DNA of 64,000 bases from Cristatella mucedo (GCA_009760855.2 WPIO01000024.1:2765001-2829000); one strand, 5' to 3'. Counted from the stretch's first letter, positions 11,531-23,329 are shown. Program-made: numbers and translations. The notes: generated from the sequence alone by a model not told the origin.

Positions 11531-12301
11531 CTAAAAAGCACAAGGGACTAAAAAAAGTCATGGTATTAGGCGAAGACTTTCTAGGCGACGCGTAATAGTT
11601 CAGGCCAAAGAGAACGTCATTATTCAAGTTAGGTGATAATTAATTACAGCATTTTCTGTCAATGACTGAGAACTGCTTTTTAATTTACTGAATCAATTAA
11701 GCATAATTAGAAACCTTTATTGTGCTTTAAAAGGGTTCTTCTAATTAAAAGGTTGTATGATGACAGAATTTGAAATTAAAAATACTGTCAAGGAAAAAGT
11801 AGAACCTGTTAATTTAACACGACCCATAAGCGTCACACCCATTTTTTCTGATAGAGATCAGGCTGTTTAGGACAACAAAAATTACTTTTTACCAGCTTCG
11901 CGATGGTGCTCTCTTAAACGTTTGATAATTTTGAAACCATCAAAATGTCACTCTTTTCACATAGGTGGCTCACTTCGGCCTACCAGTCGGACTTCCTTGC
12001 TTCTAAACAGTGCTTTCCTGACACCCGCTTACCAGTAACTAGCCATGTCGATGGCTCTTCCATTAAATTGAATTTTTCCTTTAATGGGGCCTCCGGCATC
12101 AGATTTAGAAAACTACATGGTATCTCGAGATACTAACTTTTATTGAAAGCGCAAATTCTATTTTTCATTAGGTGCTTAGTGCTTCTCACAGTGAAAACTT
12201 TCGTCGCATCACCGTTTAACTTCGCTAATGAATGCGGCATAACTCAAATAGGAATTCGAATAAATAAAAACGCTAAAATATCACTGAATACTAAATTACG
12301 C

Positions 12302-12343
12302 ATATTTATGTTTTGATTTACAATATTTATGTTTTGATTTACA
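12302..12343. repeat. 21-bp unit repeated twice
   Basis: The unit atatttatgttttgattta plus ca occurs twice in tandem without mismatch. Confidence 0.9.
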
Positions 12344-12532
12344 TTATTCGTTCAAAAATTCCGCAGATATTTCGCACGGCTGACAGCTTGGCACAGACAG
12401 CAGTCACCCTACCTTAGAGCATTGGCAGAGATAAACTAGATAAGCCGTTAAGTCTGCTAAACGACACGATTCCTTCGAATTTCAAGTAACTTTCATTTAT
12501 ATTTCGCTGGTTACAAGAATGAACTCACGCCT

Positions 12533-12625
12533 TAATAATAATAATAATAGTAATAATAATGCACTTGATAAAGCGCCCTCAGAGAACTTAATCTCTTTCT
12601 AGGCGCTTTACATTTGCTGCAAACA
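12533..12625 (-). mobile_element. L2-1 tail fragment
   Basis: This is only the last ~90 bp of L2-1 on the minus strand: the (ATT)n tail and an intact double-stem hairpin. Homology ends abruptly after the ttgctgcaaa box, a very short 5' truncation. Confidence 0.8.
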
Positions 12626-13363
12626 CACAGCAACTACTGCACGACTGCCATTTAGAAGGTACATTCACTAACTCGCTTCTGAAATGGTAAAACGCACTGT
12701 TGGGTTTAATTTAGGGTTGTCATCTTGTATACCTTTTAATTATCAGAATGGTTTATTTGATAGAATTTCTACTAATTAAAGCAAGAAAGTTCCACTAGTT
12801 CTTCCGCAACGCGGAAAAATGGCGAATACTACTTCTAGGAGTGACCCGTTTTAGACGCTTATGACTTAGCGAAGCGAGTCCGCAATTAGTTAGCTCTAGT
12901 ATTGTACATCTCACCTGAAAAATTACCGTAGTAGGGTAAGATTTAAATCGTGCTGATAGCTGTGCTAAAGCTGCCCAAAGTTGTTATATATTTTGGATTA
13001 TTAAAACGAGTAGTATATACATATTACAAGCCTCTTGAATAGCGCTCTCAGAGAAAATATATCTACCAAATTGTTGCAAAAGTTTCCGCAAGAGAATAAC
13101 CGAGGGTTGATAAGCATGGACGCATGGCATCGTGCATACGCAAGCATGTAAAAACACAACAGTACCGTGCTTAGACCGGCCGGAAAAGGCTTAGGCGTAC
13201 AAAACACTCGGGGCTATTGATTAAGAAGTATGCCTGGTTAGAGACACACATTTTTCATTTGCAGGTAAGCAGGCGGAGCGCACTATAAAGAATGGGGCAT
13301 GGAAAGCTGACTGAAATCGATGCCTTTCCGGAGAAAAGCGCTGCTCGTCAGATAGCAGAGTCT

Positions 13364-13790
13364 CTATGAACGCTTCCTCTCGTCTGCCGCAGGGCTCAAG
13401 AGCACGGCAATCGTCGGTAAAAAAGAGCGCCTCATCCCATGAGTCAAGCCAAGGCCGTCCAAGACATGAGTGATACAGATTAAAGCCACATGGTACAGAA
13501 TCCAGAAGAGAACCGCAGACTTTCGGTGAGTAGGAGCGGAAGCCGCTATCGCCGAACGGTGTCTATTTGGTGCGGGTAACTGCAAGACGTGAAAGAGCGA
13601 GTGGTGGGACAGTGCTGTGGAGCAGCAAGGCGGCGGTCGTGTATGCAGTCTGGTACAAATGAGCGACGCAACCCATAACCAGCGAGAGGATCATAAAAGC
13701 TGAATTGATACTTGATCCGCGGCCAGTGAAGCTCAGATGCAACTTGTTTACTGTTGCTGCTTTGCCGATGGCAATAGCAGGTCCGATCTG
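13364..13790 (-). mobile_element. old L2-like LINE remnant (C-terminal RT region)
   Basis: Minus-strand frames show a decayed ELHWPRIKYQF, comparable to LHWLP..RI.FK, followed by weak matches to the end of an L2 ORF2. The copy is diverged from both L2-1 and L2-2 and broken by stops and shifts. Confidence 0.35.
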
Positions 13791-14182
13791 CTATTGCTAT
13801 GCACCGGCTGCAGTCTATTAAGGGCACACGCCAGGATTAATAAATAATGGACTGTGTTGTAGTCCCTCGATAAGATGCCAAAACGAATTTGACGATTTAC
13901 GGCGTCATGCTCTCGTCTAAGACGCCGACTCTGGCAGTTTCTCCCACATGAGAGTAGGCCCATTGGATGGTGGAGGCAATCTGCTCGTCCGAAGACGATT
14001 CGCTATGGAGTTAAAACTCTCATATACAGAGCAGACTTCCAGCGAGTGATTGATGAGCTCGATGAGCTAACCTCGAGAGAGATAGGGGGCGAGGATTTTA
14101 AAATTTAGGCTGACAATAGCTATTGCCATCGTAATTAGGTGGCCTGCGTTAAAGAAGCTAAACACGCACGCATTTTGACGAC

Positions 14183-14275
14183 GGCATTTAGTTGCGATTA
14201 GCCCTTTTGCGTGCCGACGCTGTGCACGCTTAACCAAGTTTGTAAGTTAGTACTGTGGGCATGTCATTGCCATTG
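14183..14275 (+). repeat. degenerate L2-1 3' UTR piece
   Basis: The series gacggcatttag, gtgccgacgctgtgcacgct, gtgggcatgtcattgcc follows the L2-1 3' UTR order with many substitutions. Confidence 0.4.
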
Positions 14276-14914
14276 CGTGGTTCCGCCCCCAGCCGACGTT
14301 CCGTCCGCCCGACGGGCACACTCCATGCCGGCACACGACACATGTAATGCAGTGCAATTGACTTCTGCCTTGTGAATCAGCCTCTACCCACGCTATTCAC
14401 TCTCACCTCTCTTATCACCACCTGCTCCGGAGCAGCATGCATGACGGCTTTGATAACCGGTATGTACGCCCGCGTATTTTATCTGCTTCGCCAGTATACC
14501 GTATAAACGTCGCCATTACTACCACGCGTTTGTTGGAGCGTCTTGTATAATCGCTATTCTTCGTCGCACTGCTGCCGCGCGAGCGAGCCCCTACAATAAT
14601 GTGCGTGCCGCACCTTGGCCATATTTTTCTCGCTGATTTTTAGCGTGTTACCGGAAAGCGTTTGATCAACCTTCCTTTATAGAAAATTTAGAGTGCCCAG
14701 AACAAAATTCAGTTTTTTGCAATTGAAATACAAATACACAGTTATTATTATTGTCATTTTGTATGTAAGCCTCGAAAAGCGTCGCTGATACTCAAAAAAG
14801 GACAAGTATTGATTTCTCACATACGATTTGGATCATGCTAGATCCCAGATTGACCTCAATGTGACCCCAGTGTGATGTTAATGTTTTATAACTGACGCAT
14901 ACGCTGACCCGCAA

Positions 14915-15381
14915 GGCCCCCCCCACGGCTTGGCTCCTCCATAAATAGCTGAACTGCTGCAACCGTTTCAGCCTCCTCGTGCCCTCAGGTCCCACAAGAA
15001 CAATAAATTAGCTGTTCGAATTCTCAGTTTAAAGACCATTGGCGATAAAAGCTTCAGCTGTGCAAGTCCTAGACTGTGGAATTCGCTCCCACAATTCTCA
15101 CGCAACTAAAACTGCTTCTGCTGCCGATTGTGCGATATCCTTTAGAGCAATCACGAGCTGCTACTTCCATGCTAATCACTACCTTAAGTGCTCTCCTTAC
15201 TCTTCCATGCTTCCCACTTTCTCTTTGTTGAGTGAGATGAAGTCCGTAGGCTACCGAATGCGTACCGAAAGCCACTTAGGCTGTGAGTGAGCTATACAAA
15301 ACTCTCCTGAATGAAACCTGCGTAGTCTTTTCGGCTTTGTGGAGTTACAGACGGAGCTACATTACATTACATTACATACTA
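14915..15381 (+). mobile_element. L2-2 LINE 3' fragment
   Basis: This plus-strand copy carries the family's ORF end (about 15039-15290, including SVGYRMRTESHLGCE) and the ttgtggagttacagacggag 3' end. It finishes with (ACATT)n at 15361-15378. Confidence 0.85.
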
Positions 15382-15485
15382 ATCAGTCACGCGTACAAAA
15401 CTTGTGCGATTCAGAATAGATTTAATAAAGACGTGAAACTCAAATTGCTTTAGCCTCGCCTGATCTGAAACCGACCGTTCTCTTA

Positions 15486-15830
15486 CTTAATAAAATTAAT
15501 AATACACTTGATAAAGCGCCCTCAGAGAACTTAATCTCTTTCTAGGCGCTTTACATTTGCTGCAAAGGGAAATGCAATTGAATGGTAAGTAAAATCATGC
15601 TTGAAAAACAAACAGAATGAATAATATGATTAGGGGTGACATGTACAGGGTCAGCATGCAAATGTGGTTAGTGGCAGCATGCACAGTGTCAGCACGCATA
15701 AGCACATGAATGACGAATCACAGGGACCCACTAAATGCTGTCCTAAATAGGTGTGTTTTTAAGTTCCTTTTAAATGTGGTCAGCTCAGGGGTCGGAAGGG
15801 AGTTCCAGGCTTTGGGAGCACTTAAATTAC
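15486..15830 (-). mobile_element. L2-1 LINE 3' fragment
   Basis: This minus-strand copy holds the tail, an intact hairpin, the full 3' UTR and the last codons of ORF2 up to the 'APKAWNSLP' region, then stops. Confidence 0.88.
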
Positions 15831-16637
15831 TTAAATTTCATTGATTACCTCGGCATGCTTGAGGCAAGCCAATTTTTACTAACCTGATGTCTTATGTTCA
15901 GCTACTTGTTTCTGTTTATCATACCTGAATCTCTTTTCTACCGCTTACGCCCCTATGAATCTCCGGCTCAAAGAGCTTATATTGTCTACACCGTTAAAAA
16001 AACTTTGCTAATTGCGTGTTCTCTCCAATGACCCAAAACCTGGCGTAATATTTGTACACTCATGAAATTCATAAGTAAACGTAAGCACCCTAATTAATGC
16101 TTCATTTTACAATTAACATGCTGCTTTCTGTATAATGGTAAGTGAAACTTCTCACAGATACGCTAATGGTCTTCTATGGCCTCTATGGCGGCAGCTTATC
16201 GGAGGATACGGCTTTGTACGATCCGCGCTCACTGGCACCAATCCTGTCCTGGACTGCTGCCGGAGATGAGATCCTACTTATTTTTTGTCGTAGGGTGGAA
16301 ATTTATTTTGAATTGATTTCGCCGATTTAAGATTAATGTAGTCTACTAGTCCTCCATGTTATAACATAGAGTATGGTGACCGTATTCATTCATTCCCCAA
16401 TTCAGCTGCACCAGCATCATCTTTGACTGATTGTTCGCCAAGCAGTTTACACTAACCGTATGTACTTGACTCACTAGGCCAAAGTGGCTGACAGGAAAAA
16501 AGTGAGGTTAGATTAAATGGCACCAAAACGCTCAGAAGGCCATGAGATGGAAGCTATGTACCCTTCGCATGCCTAAAGAGTTGATGTAACCAATGTTATG
16601 TCTATGTCACACTGTTTGTGCTACCTATCTGTCTAAC

Positions 16638-16828
16638 GAGTCGTGATGGCACATTAGGTAAGGCGGTTGCTTTCACGACCTCGGTCCCGAGGTCGTGAAG
16701 GCTTGATTCCTGCAGTGGGCGACTCTTAATCGCCACTGCAAGCGGTGGTGATAGCCGTAAAGGCTCTTCTGTCGCTGAACAAAAAGAGGCTGTTTAATCA
16801 GCTCGGATTATTATTATTATTATAACTA
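16638..16828 (+). mobile_element. SINE-B, well preserved
   Basis: The A box, perfect cacgacctcgg/ccgaggtcgtg palindrome, B box (ttgattcctgc), hairpin body and the end aggctgtttaatcagct are all present. The tail is (ATT)n. Confidence 0.88.
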
Positions 16829-16986
16829 ATGTTATCTACCCAATCTAAGTTATCGTTACCTATAATTTCAGTGAGTCGGCTGAATTTAAATTTGCAGGTA
16901 AACGGCTTTGCTTTGAATGAGTTTCTCTCAGTAGGTGTAGATGAAAGGTTTCTTCAAAAATTGTTGCTGCAACGGTTAGCTTTTAC

Positions 16987-17150
16987 TCAAGCTATAAGCT
17001 AAACGCTCTGTTAAAGCAAAAATCACACTGGATTCTCTATACATTGATATTCTTATAGAATTTATTAGCCGCAAAAATGTATTGGCATGCTCCGAGAGCA
17101 GCTCTAAAGTCTGCCAGCGGATTTCAGCAAGGAAATCATGTTGTGTTTGG
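16987..17150 (-). pseudogene. orphan exon-like segment, possibly a duplicated M12B-type helix
   Basis: This is a 164-nt minus-strand open segment in phase 2 to 1, with a good acceptor (acgtctatttcag) and a weak donor (TTGA, then GTAAAA). It contains NTFLRLINSIRISMYRES, which resembles the 'N.v...Y' helix of reprolysin domains. It lies between the exons at 18096 and 11530, where that helix does not belong, and its phases do not fit there. It may be a leftover of an exon duplication, an alternative exon or chance. Confidence 0.2.
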
Positions 17151-18095
17151 CTGAAATAGACGTAAGCGAGCATTGGCGAATGCTGAGAGTGGGAGCTAGT
17201 CGGAAAGTGCTACATGGTTTTGAAAGTTTCAGCAATCAGGAAGTGAAAACATGTTGCCTAAGAAAACATGGTCAGGAAAGCAAGCAAGCATCTTAAGTAA
17301 AATACAAAAACCAATATACAAACGGCCCTCGATGACCACAATACAATAAAAAAAGTCTCTGGTAGAAGAAAGTGTAAACGGATCGGCAATTCGGGAGCTC
17401 GCAGTTCCCTGCCAGGTGCAAGACATTCTGATTCAGCACAATTTGTTGAATTCCGATAGCTGTCAATAGAATTTACCTAAGAGATAGACTCCACAAGGAC
17501 GCCAATTTTTTCCAGACAGCTACAACAAAGGTTCCGTTGCTTGTTTTTTGGTACTACCCCAGAGAATAATCGCTTGTTACGGCTAAGTTGGAGAGAATAA
17601 CCACTGCATCCGTTTCCCAACGCATAGCCGCCGCTCTTTGACGAAAAACTTTAACACGACGGTCCGGATCATGGAAAAACTCCGTAGGGCATAGCGTGTG
17701 ATCTAAGGCCCTAAACGGCTCAGGTGGCAGCAGGCTTGCTTTGCGAGAGGGACGGTCTTTTTGGGCTCGAGCTGGACAGCTCACCGTAGCTGAAAATGCA
17801 GACTTCCTTGCTCATAGAGGCACACATGACGGATCCCCGATGCGTTCGGCGACTCTATGCTGCACAAATGTTTCGCGAGGCGTGAATCATCTTGAGCAAA
17901 TCGAGCAGCCAGGTTTAGAAAGCGAAGACCGTCACCGTCTCGAATTCACGCACTGCCACAATCGCAGTAGAGGCCAGAGGATATAGCGCTACGTTCCAGC
18001 GCAAAAAAATCGTCATTGAACTGAAGAGGAGTCGTGAATTGTGAGAGTGAATTGAATCGTTATCGAATTGAAGAGGGAGCCAGCTCGAGACTCAC

Positions 18096-18177
18096 CGGAG
18101 AGCAAGATGAGCACGTTCTGGCTGGCAGCGCGCCTTTCAAGGCGAGCTGACGCAGGAAGTGATCCTCGAAGTTTCCG
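18096..18177 (-). CDS. exon: linker into ADAM-type cysteine-rich region
   Basis: This is an 82-nt minus-strand exon in phase 2 to 0, which is exactly what is needed between the exons at 21282 and 11530. The acceptor (cttttaaattacag) and donor (TCTCCG, then GTGAGT) are both strong. The 27 codons run from GNFEDHFLRQL to ALPARTCSSCSP. ADAMTS-like proteins have an 'LPG....QC..-G..S..C' segment here, and the LP...C spacing is compatible. The surrounding sequence is moderately GC-rich and free of recognised repeats. Confidence 0.5.
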
Positions 18178-18330
18178 CTGTAATTTAAAAGCTTCTTCCT
18201 CCGAGCAAAAAAACTCCTATTTAGTCTTTCGTTAGACTTTGTCTGTAAGCACGACCTGAGCGGATTCCTACAAATAGCAGCGGCCCTATGAGGTCTTCTA
18301 TGCAGAACACTGCGCCTTTGCACGCAAGCG

Positions 18331-18425
18331 CAGGTTTGAAGTTTTGAGAACTTCGAAACTTGAAAACTTGAGAACTTCAAAACTTGAAAGAACTTCGAAG
18401 TTTGAAAACTTCCTCAAACTTTAGA
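18331..18425. repeat. short degenerate tandem repeat of aaacttga/aacttcaa units
   Basis: Repeated units related to ACTTGAAAACTTGAGAACTTC make the tract rich in the dyad aacttcgaagtt. The repeat lies just upstream of a decayed L2-1 copy. Confidence 0.6.
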
Positions 18426-18449
18426 AACATTCGAAAGAAGCCGGCAGCT

Positions 18450-18812
18450 TGTCGAAACACGTGAGCCGGTGCTGCCAAGGCAACTCACTTCCGACTTGCG
18501 TCACGACATTTATGAAACGACCACATTCGAAAAGAAACTGAAAACGTACGTATTTTTGACAGCATTTAGTCGGTCCCCGTAATTTAACATTTATGTACTT
18601 ATGCATGCTGACTCTATGCATGCTGCCGCTAACCATAATTTCATGCAGAAACTGTGCATATCATTCCTAACCACGGTATTATTGTTCTTTATTGAGCATG
18701 CTACCACTAAGCATTCGATCGTGCTTCCTTCGAATCAAATGTAAAGTGCCTAGAAAGAGATTGAGTTCTCTGAGGGCACTACACCAAATGTAGTATCATA
18801 ATTATTATTATT
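18450..18812 (+). mobile_element. degenerate L2-1 3' fragment
   Basis: The copy spans the ORF2 end (cttgcgtcacgacattt...), the 3' UTR, a hairpin with compensating changes (gtgcc...ggcac) and an (ATT)n tail. Confidence 0.75.
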
Positions 18813-19479
18813 ATTTAAGATATGCTCATAATAGGAAGAATTAAAAAGCGAGAGGAGCAGAATATTTATTTTTGACTGGATAGACTTTGCTTGGTTTTTA
18901 AAGATTATGCTTTCTTAGATATGCAGTTTCACTTTGCTTGCGCATGTCGGCTAGCCGAATGGCTTTATTTTTTTTCTGGGATTCCCATTCACCACCGAAT
19001 TTCTGTCGTACTTGAAGGAAAGGCTGGCCCTCTTCGGGCATACCAGACAGCACGTATATCTGCGCGCTCTGGAGAGCCATTACGAAGGCGCTAAACAGCG
19101 GGCTTCAATGCCAGTGAAACGAAACAAGCTAGAAACTCACGTGAAATAAAGTTCCCGTAGGCGTTGGTTGTCAGGGGAGGTGATTCTCGAAGTAATAGCT
19201 CAGTTGCACATCAGAGAACTTCATCGCTTTCTACTTCTAAGCACTTCTCAGTGGCTGTACAGGAAGCATGACCCTATAGTTGGTAGTGGAATGCACGGTG
19301 CCAACAAGCGAAATACTCATCAAATACCATCAGGTACACCTGGGCTTTTATTTAGCTTCTTTTAAATGCCACCAGGCAGGGGGTAATTGACGATCGTCAG
19401 TCGAGTGTAGGCCCCAAGATATGGGGGCATACAAATCTAAATGATTGGGCTAAATGATTTGAGTCAGAAGAGCAAGAGG

Positions 19480-19720
19480 TAGGATGCCCAACGTGCACTG
19501 TGAGCAGTTCTGATAGATAGGTTGGGCAAGAAAGTAGATGTGCCGAAAAGTGAGTGCCTACAATGAGCCTCGGAGTCGATTCGCTACTTGAATGGGAGCC
19601 GGTGCAGGTCTGTGATTAGCGTTGCAGTGTGGTGACTGTAACGCTCAAGACAAGCAAGCCTAGCTTCAGAGTTCTGAACTAACTGTACGAGCCTAATTGC
19701 ATAGGCCATAGAATACAAAA
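19480..19720 (-). mobile_element. degenerate L2-1-like RT C-terminus
   Basis: Minus-strand matches cover the LHWLPVKQRI and LQLVQNSAARL coding regions (for example gggagccggtgcaggtc and caagcctagcttcagag). The frame is lost. Confidence 0.55.
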
Positions 19721-21281
19721 AATGTGAAAACAGAACAGAAGTCAAGACGGGATAACACACCAGAATTGAAATGCTTGGGTTTAGTATCTCTGTCTAAGGA
19801 GGCCCGTATTTGAACCGTAATACACAAATGAAAGCAGGCAGATTTGACTCATATGAATTGAATAGATGACGCTCGAAAATGCACGCAATTTGTTTTATGA
19901 TTAAACGAGGAGCCAATTAGAGCTCGACAATGAAGGACTTGTAGTAATAAGAATATACAATTTTACAGCTCCAGATATAAATAAATATCTTTCGAGGCAC
20001 TTTTTGTTGCCTAGAAAACAAGAATATCAGTTAGGCTAGGATTGGCATGTATTGCGTCAGCTCGCACAAGCACATTAAGTGGCATTCACGCAAAAATTAT
20101 TTGCATAGCACCCAGAGCTAACGAGGTTTCTTTGCAGGCATCTGAACGTCCAAGTAAGGAAGCAAGTCTAATTGGTAAGTGATGACTTACATCGTGTCAA
20201 CACGCATCGATTGCATCACGGAGATTTGCAAGAACTGAGTTTGGCAAGGACCCGGGTCATTCTTGACAGGCGAAATGCTTTCTTATTCCACTGGTCGGAG
20301 ACTGATTACCAGAAATTTATGAGCACGATGCACCGCTATATCACTAGATGATTTTATTCCTGTAACGAAGCCACTTACGTGCTCCTATTAGACGGACTGA
20401 CGGAGCTAAGCAAAGATGCTTTGCATTCGCTGCAATCGTTTACCCACTCATTATAGTTTTTATTTGCTCTATTTTGAAAAGGCATGATCACCTCGTTAGT
20501 AATTGATGTTCAAAGACAACGCATCAGGTTTCAATCTTATAAAAATATGTAGCACTAATTGTTGCTAATTGTTGTTCGAGGTCTTTTTCCTCAATTCAGC
20601 GCACACATTTACCTCAACGGCGTTCTTATGTTAAATGTTATTTTGTAGCGAATGTGAAACGGATGAATGAATGCTGAAGAATGAATTATTTTTGTGGCTA
20701 ATATGTGGGATTATAGGTAGTCATCAAATGATATTCGAAAGCTTCAATAATTTAAGGAGCTGTCAAACTATCCAATCTTCAATTTATTCTAAAAGCTCCA
20801 CTAACCTATTACCAGGAATCCTGGTTTCTCGCCAATAAATTCCACCGCGTCAGCAATGCTTCTTGAACAAAATGAGTGCATTTGCAAGGCCGTGCCAATC
20901 AGATACACCCCTGCAGAGCTTTATTAGTTAAATGTTTCAAATTCTTGGCCCTCTGTGGTAAAATGTTTTCACAAACAGTCGTGGTGGCACACACATCCGT
21001 GCCCATAAACGTGGTAGCTGATATTAACAGCTACTTTGGGTATCAAGGTTTATTTTGGATTTTTGGCAGCTGAGTAAACCTGATTGGAAAAGTGACAAAG
21101 ATAATTTTCCAAAGCTCAACTTGAACTGGCATCACTATGTTGTAGATGCACTTAACCTAATCGCTTTTGCATTAAGAAAAATAAATCTTTTCTGTATGTA
21201 AAAGTACGAATCAATAAATTCTAATCGTAGAGAATTGCAGCTAAAACAAAATATAGAATGTAAACAGTACAAAGACCTTAC

Positions 21282-21437
21282 CTCATGACATTAAACATAT
21301 TTCTCAAAGAGCAGCACGAAAGGTAGTAGCTGTTTGAAGACCAAACCGAAAAGTTTGTGATTTGCCCCATGATGAAGCCTTTCCTAGGAGAGCAGTCAGT
21401 ATTTGACTCATCAGCGCCGTCAAACGAGGCACCTAAG
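21282..21437 (-). CDS. exon: M12B motif third ligand, Met-turn and end of catalytic-like domain
   Basis: This is a 156-nt minus-strand exon in phase 2 to 2, with acceptor ttgtcgcag and donor ATGAG, then GTAAGG. The first nucleotide completes a Ser codon, and the exon continues LGASFDGADESNTDCSPRKG. This aligns with 'LGa.HDG......C....G' of reprolysins, but the third zinc histidine is Phe. GFIMG follows, which is the conserved Met-turn methionine in its usual context. The segment FSVW...LSCCSLRNMF matches the 'fS.CS...+..f' end of the domain. Scaffold residues (Gly, Asp, Cys, Met) are kept while all metal ligands are lost, which supports a structural pseudoprotease. Confidence 0.8.
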
Positions 21438-21537
21438 CTGCGACAATATCAAGACTTTAACCGAAGAAATTTGATCTGCGCATGCAATATTGCGTGAAAG
21501 GCAATTTAACATGCAGATTAATAAATTGGAACTTTAC
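21438..21537 (-). other. 100-nt intron inside the zinc-motif codons
   Basis: A GT...AG intron with GTAAAG donor and ttgtcgcag acceptor separates the AAQALAR exon from the LGASFD exon. It is the shortest intron in the chain and contains no repeat. Confidence 0.75.
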
Positions 21538-21670
21538 CTTCTTGCAAGGGCTTGCGCTGCAAATAGGAGAACCGGCCATTCGTAGGGAGCGGTAACAGTA
21601 TCTCCCAGATTAATGAAAATAACCACTGGAATTTTCTGCTTCGAATACTGGCACATATTGTTTCTGGTAT
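21538..21670 (-). CDS. exon: M12B active-site helix with zinc ligands lost (first half)
   Basis: This is a 133-nt minus-strand exon in phase 1 to 2, with acceptor tatttttttag and donor AGAAG, then GTAAAG. It encodes a Cys (MCQYSKQK), a strand (IPVVIFINLGD) and then PYEWPVLLFAAQALAR, which ends inside the zinc helix. Reprolysins have AAHELAH or AAHELGH at this point. Here the same spacing reads AAQALAR, so the first His is Gln, the catalytic Glu is Ala and the second His is Arg. The exon is otherwise open and well spliced, so this looks like loss of catalytic function in an expressed gene rather than random decay. The following intron is only 100 nt. Confidence 0.75.
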
Positions 21671-22019
21671 CTAAAAAAATACTTCGATTAATGTCATAAA
21701 AAGTAGCATGCAATGGGGGCAATCAATGAGCGAGATTAGATGCTTTATTCATACTAAATATTACCTTAAACTTATTCGGAAAATTGTTAATAGATTAGCT
21801 AGTTTTATGGTGAACCTTCAAAGATCTTCCACTCTTAATTAAGCTTAAATAAAGTAACATTGGTAACAACAGTAGTTGAGCGAAGCCCCAAGAAAGTGAT
21901 ATAGAGTAAATGTCATTTTAAGGCAAGTCAGTGATATCACAGATATGGCGTTCGACGCCGGCAGAAGGGGGTACTGCTAAAAAGATCGAGTAAGTTAGCA
22001 TCACTTTCATATGTTATGC

Positions 22020-22092
22020 ATCAATTTTTAATGCGTATGGATATAGATTCGGTTCTCTTAGAGTGAGATAGATTAACAATAATAAAAATCGT
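22020..22092 (+). repeat. degenerate L2-1-like tail
   Basis: The order taatgcgta, agattcggttctctta, aataataaaa resembles a decayed L2-1 terminus. Confidence 0.35.
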
Positions 22093-22169
22093 TACTGCAG
22101 TATCGCTCATTCCTACAAATTCCTACATTTTTCATAGTATCCAATTACATCATTCCTAGTATCGCTCAT

Positions 22170-22533
22170 TCCTACTGCTCGCAAAGCCTGGTACTCCCTC
22201 CCGACCTGTGTCAGAACATCCCCTGACCTGACCACATTTAAAAGCAACTTAAAAACACACCTATTTAGGACAGCATTTAGTGGGTCCCTGTGATTCGTCC
22301 TTCATGTGCTTATGCTTGCTGACACTGTGCATGCTGCCACTAACAACATTTGCATGCTGACCCTGTGCATGTCACCCCTAACCATGTTATTCATTTTGTT
22401 TGCTTTTCAAGCATGACTTTACTTACCATTCAATTGCATTTCCCTTTGCAGCAAATGTAAAGCGCCTAGAAAGAGATTAAGTTCTCTGAGGGTTCTTTAT
22501 CAAATACATTATTATTGTTATTATTATTATTAA
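22170..22533 (+). mobile_element. L2-1 LINE 3' fragment
   Basis: This well-preserved plus-strand copy begins in the 'KAWYSLPTCVRTSPDLTTF' coding segment and carries the 3' UTR, hairpin and (ATT)n tail. Confidence 0.88.
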
Positions 22534-23329
22534 GACCAATTCCAGGCTTTAAGCCTTAATTGGCACGCCACAAACGTTTCAATGACATATTAATGTATTT
22601 TCCCTAAAAACACAAAACAGCGTAACTATGATGGCTATTTGGCTACTCATGCCTAAAATATTGTTACCACGATGGCTGAATTTTTATACAAAGATTAAAA
22701 TGTTAAACAATTCCGTCGATACTTGTATCGTATGATAGAATGAAACTCTAAAAAGTTGGCACACGTCAAATATATAAGAAACAAGATTGGTCCGGAATAG
22801 AATATCAGTAGGAGATCTAAGCTAAGCAGAAGTCGGTCGACTCTCCTATTTGGGGTACATTTTCCACAGCTAATCTGAAAAAGTCCTTAAAGCATTCCCT
22901 GCATGTTTATATTTTTATGCTTATTCAAATTACGAATAAATTTATCAAAATCAAAACTGAGGCACATTTTCCAGCTTTATCTGAAGACAGTAGAACTCGT
23001 CATGTTACCGTTGTGTGTGAGCTTTTAGAAGTCTCACGTTGACGGTTCCTTATGAGATCAATTTACAGAGGGTAGAAATCGAATGTGGACTTTGCTATTC
23101 AAGATTTAATTGCATGAATAATTTAAATAATGAGATTTCCCGAGAGGTGCTTCCACAATACCCACGTCGTAATCATCAACCGTCGGGAATTTTAAAAGTC
23201 GAAAAAATTATTAGGGAAAGTATATCAGACATTCATTTGCTCTACCCACTTGGGTGATCTCGCATTGAAAGCCTCGTATTCGAGCTAACTGTTAAAGTAT
23301 GGGTACGTAATACACTGTGCTCTTATAAG

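Larger units (their letters stand above)
11531..18095. other. intron between exons at 18096 and 11530
   Basis: Contents are L2 fragments at 12533, 13364, 14183, 14915 and 15486, a SINE-B at 16638 and the orphan exon-like segment at 16987. The tracts 11531-12532, 14276-14914, 15831-16637 and 17151-18095 show nothing recognisable. The last is slightly GC-richer. Confidence 0.5.
18178..21281. other. intron between exons at 21282 and 18177
   Basis: Contents are a short tandem repeat (18331) and decayed L2-1 pieces (18450, 19480). The segments around 18150-18260 and 19165-19275 look weakly alike (gtgat-ctcgaagt), perhaps an unclassified old repeat. Nothing is seen in 19721-21281. Confidence 0.45.

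Noticed and set aside
20137-20174. Plus-strand 37-nt segment between tttctttgcag and TTG/GTAAGT
   Set aside because: Good borders, but no plus-strand partner exons could be found nearby. Such pairs occur by chance in 64 kb.
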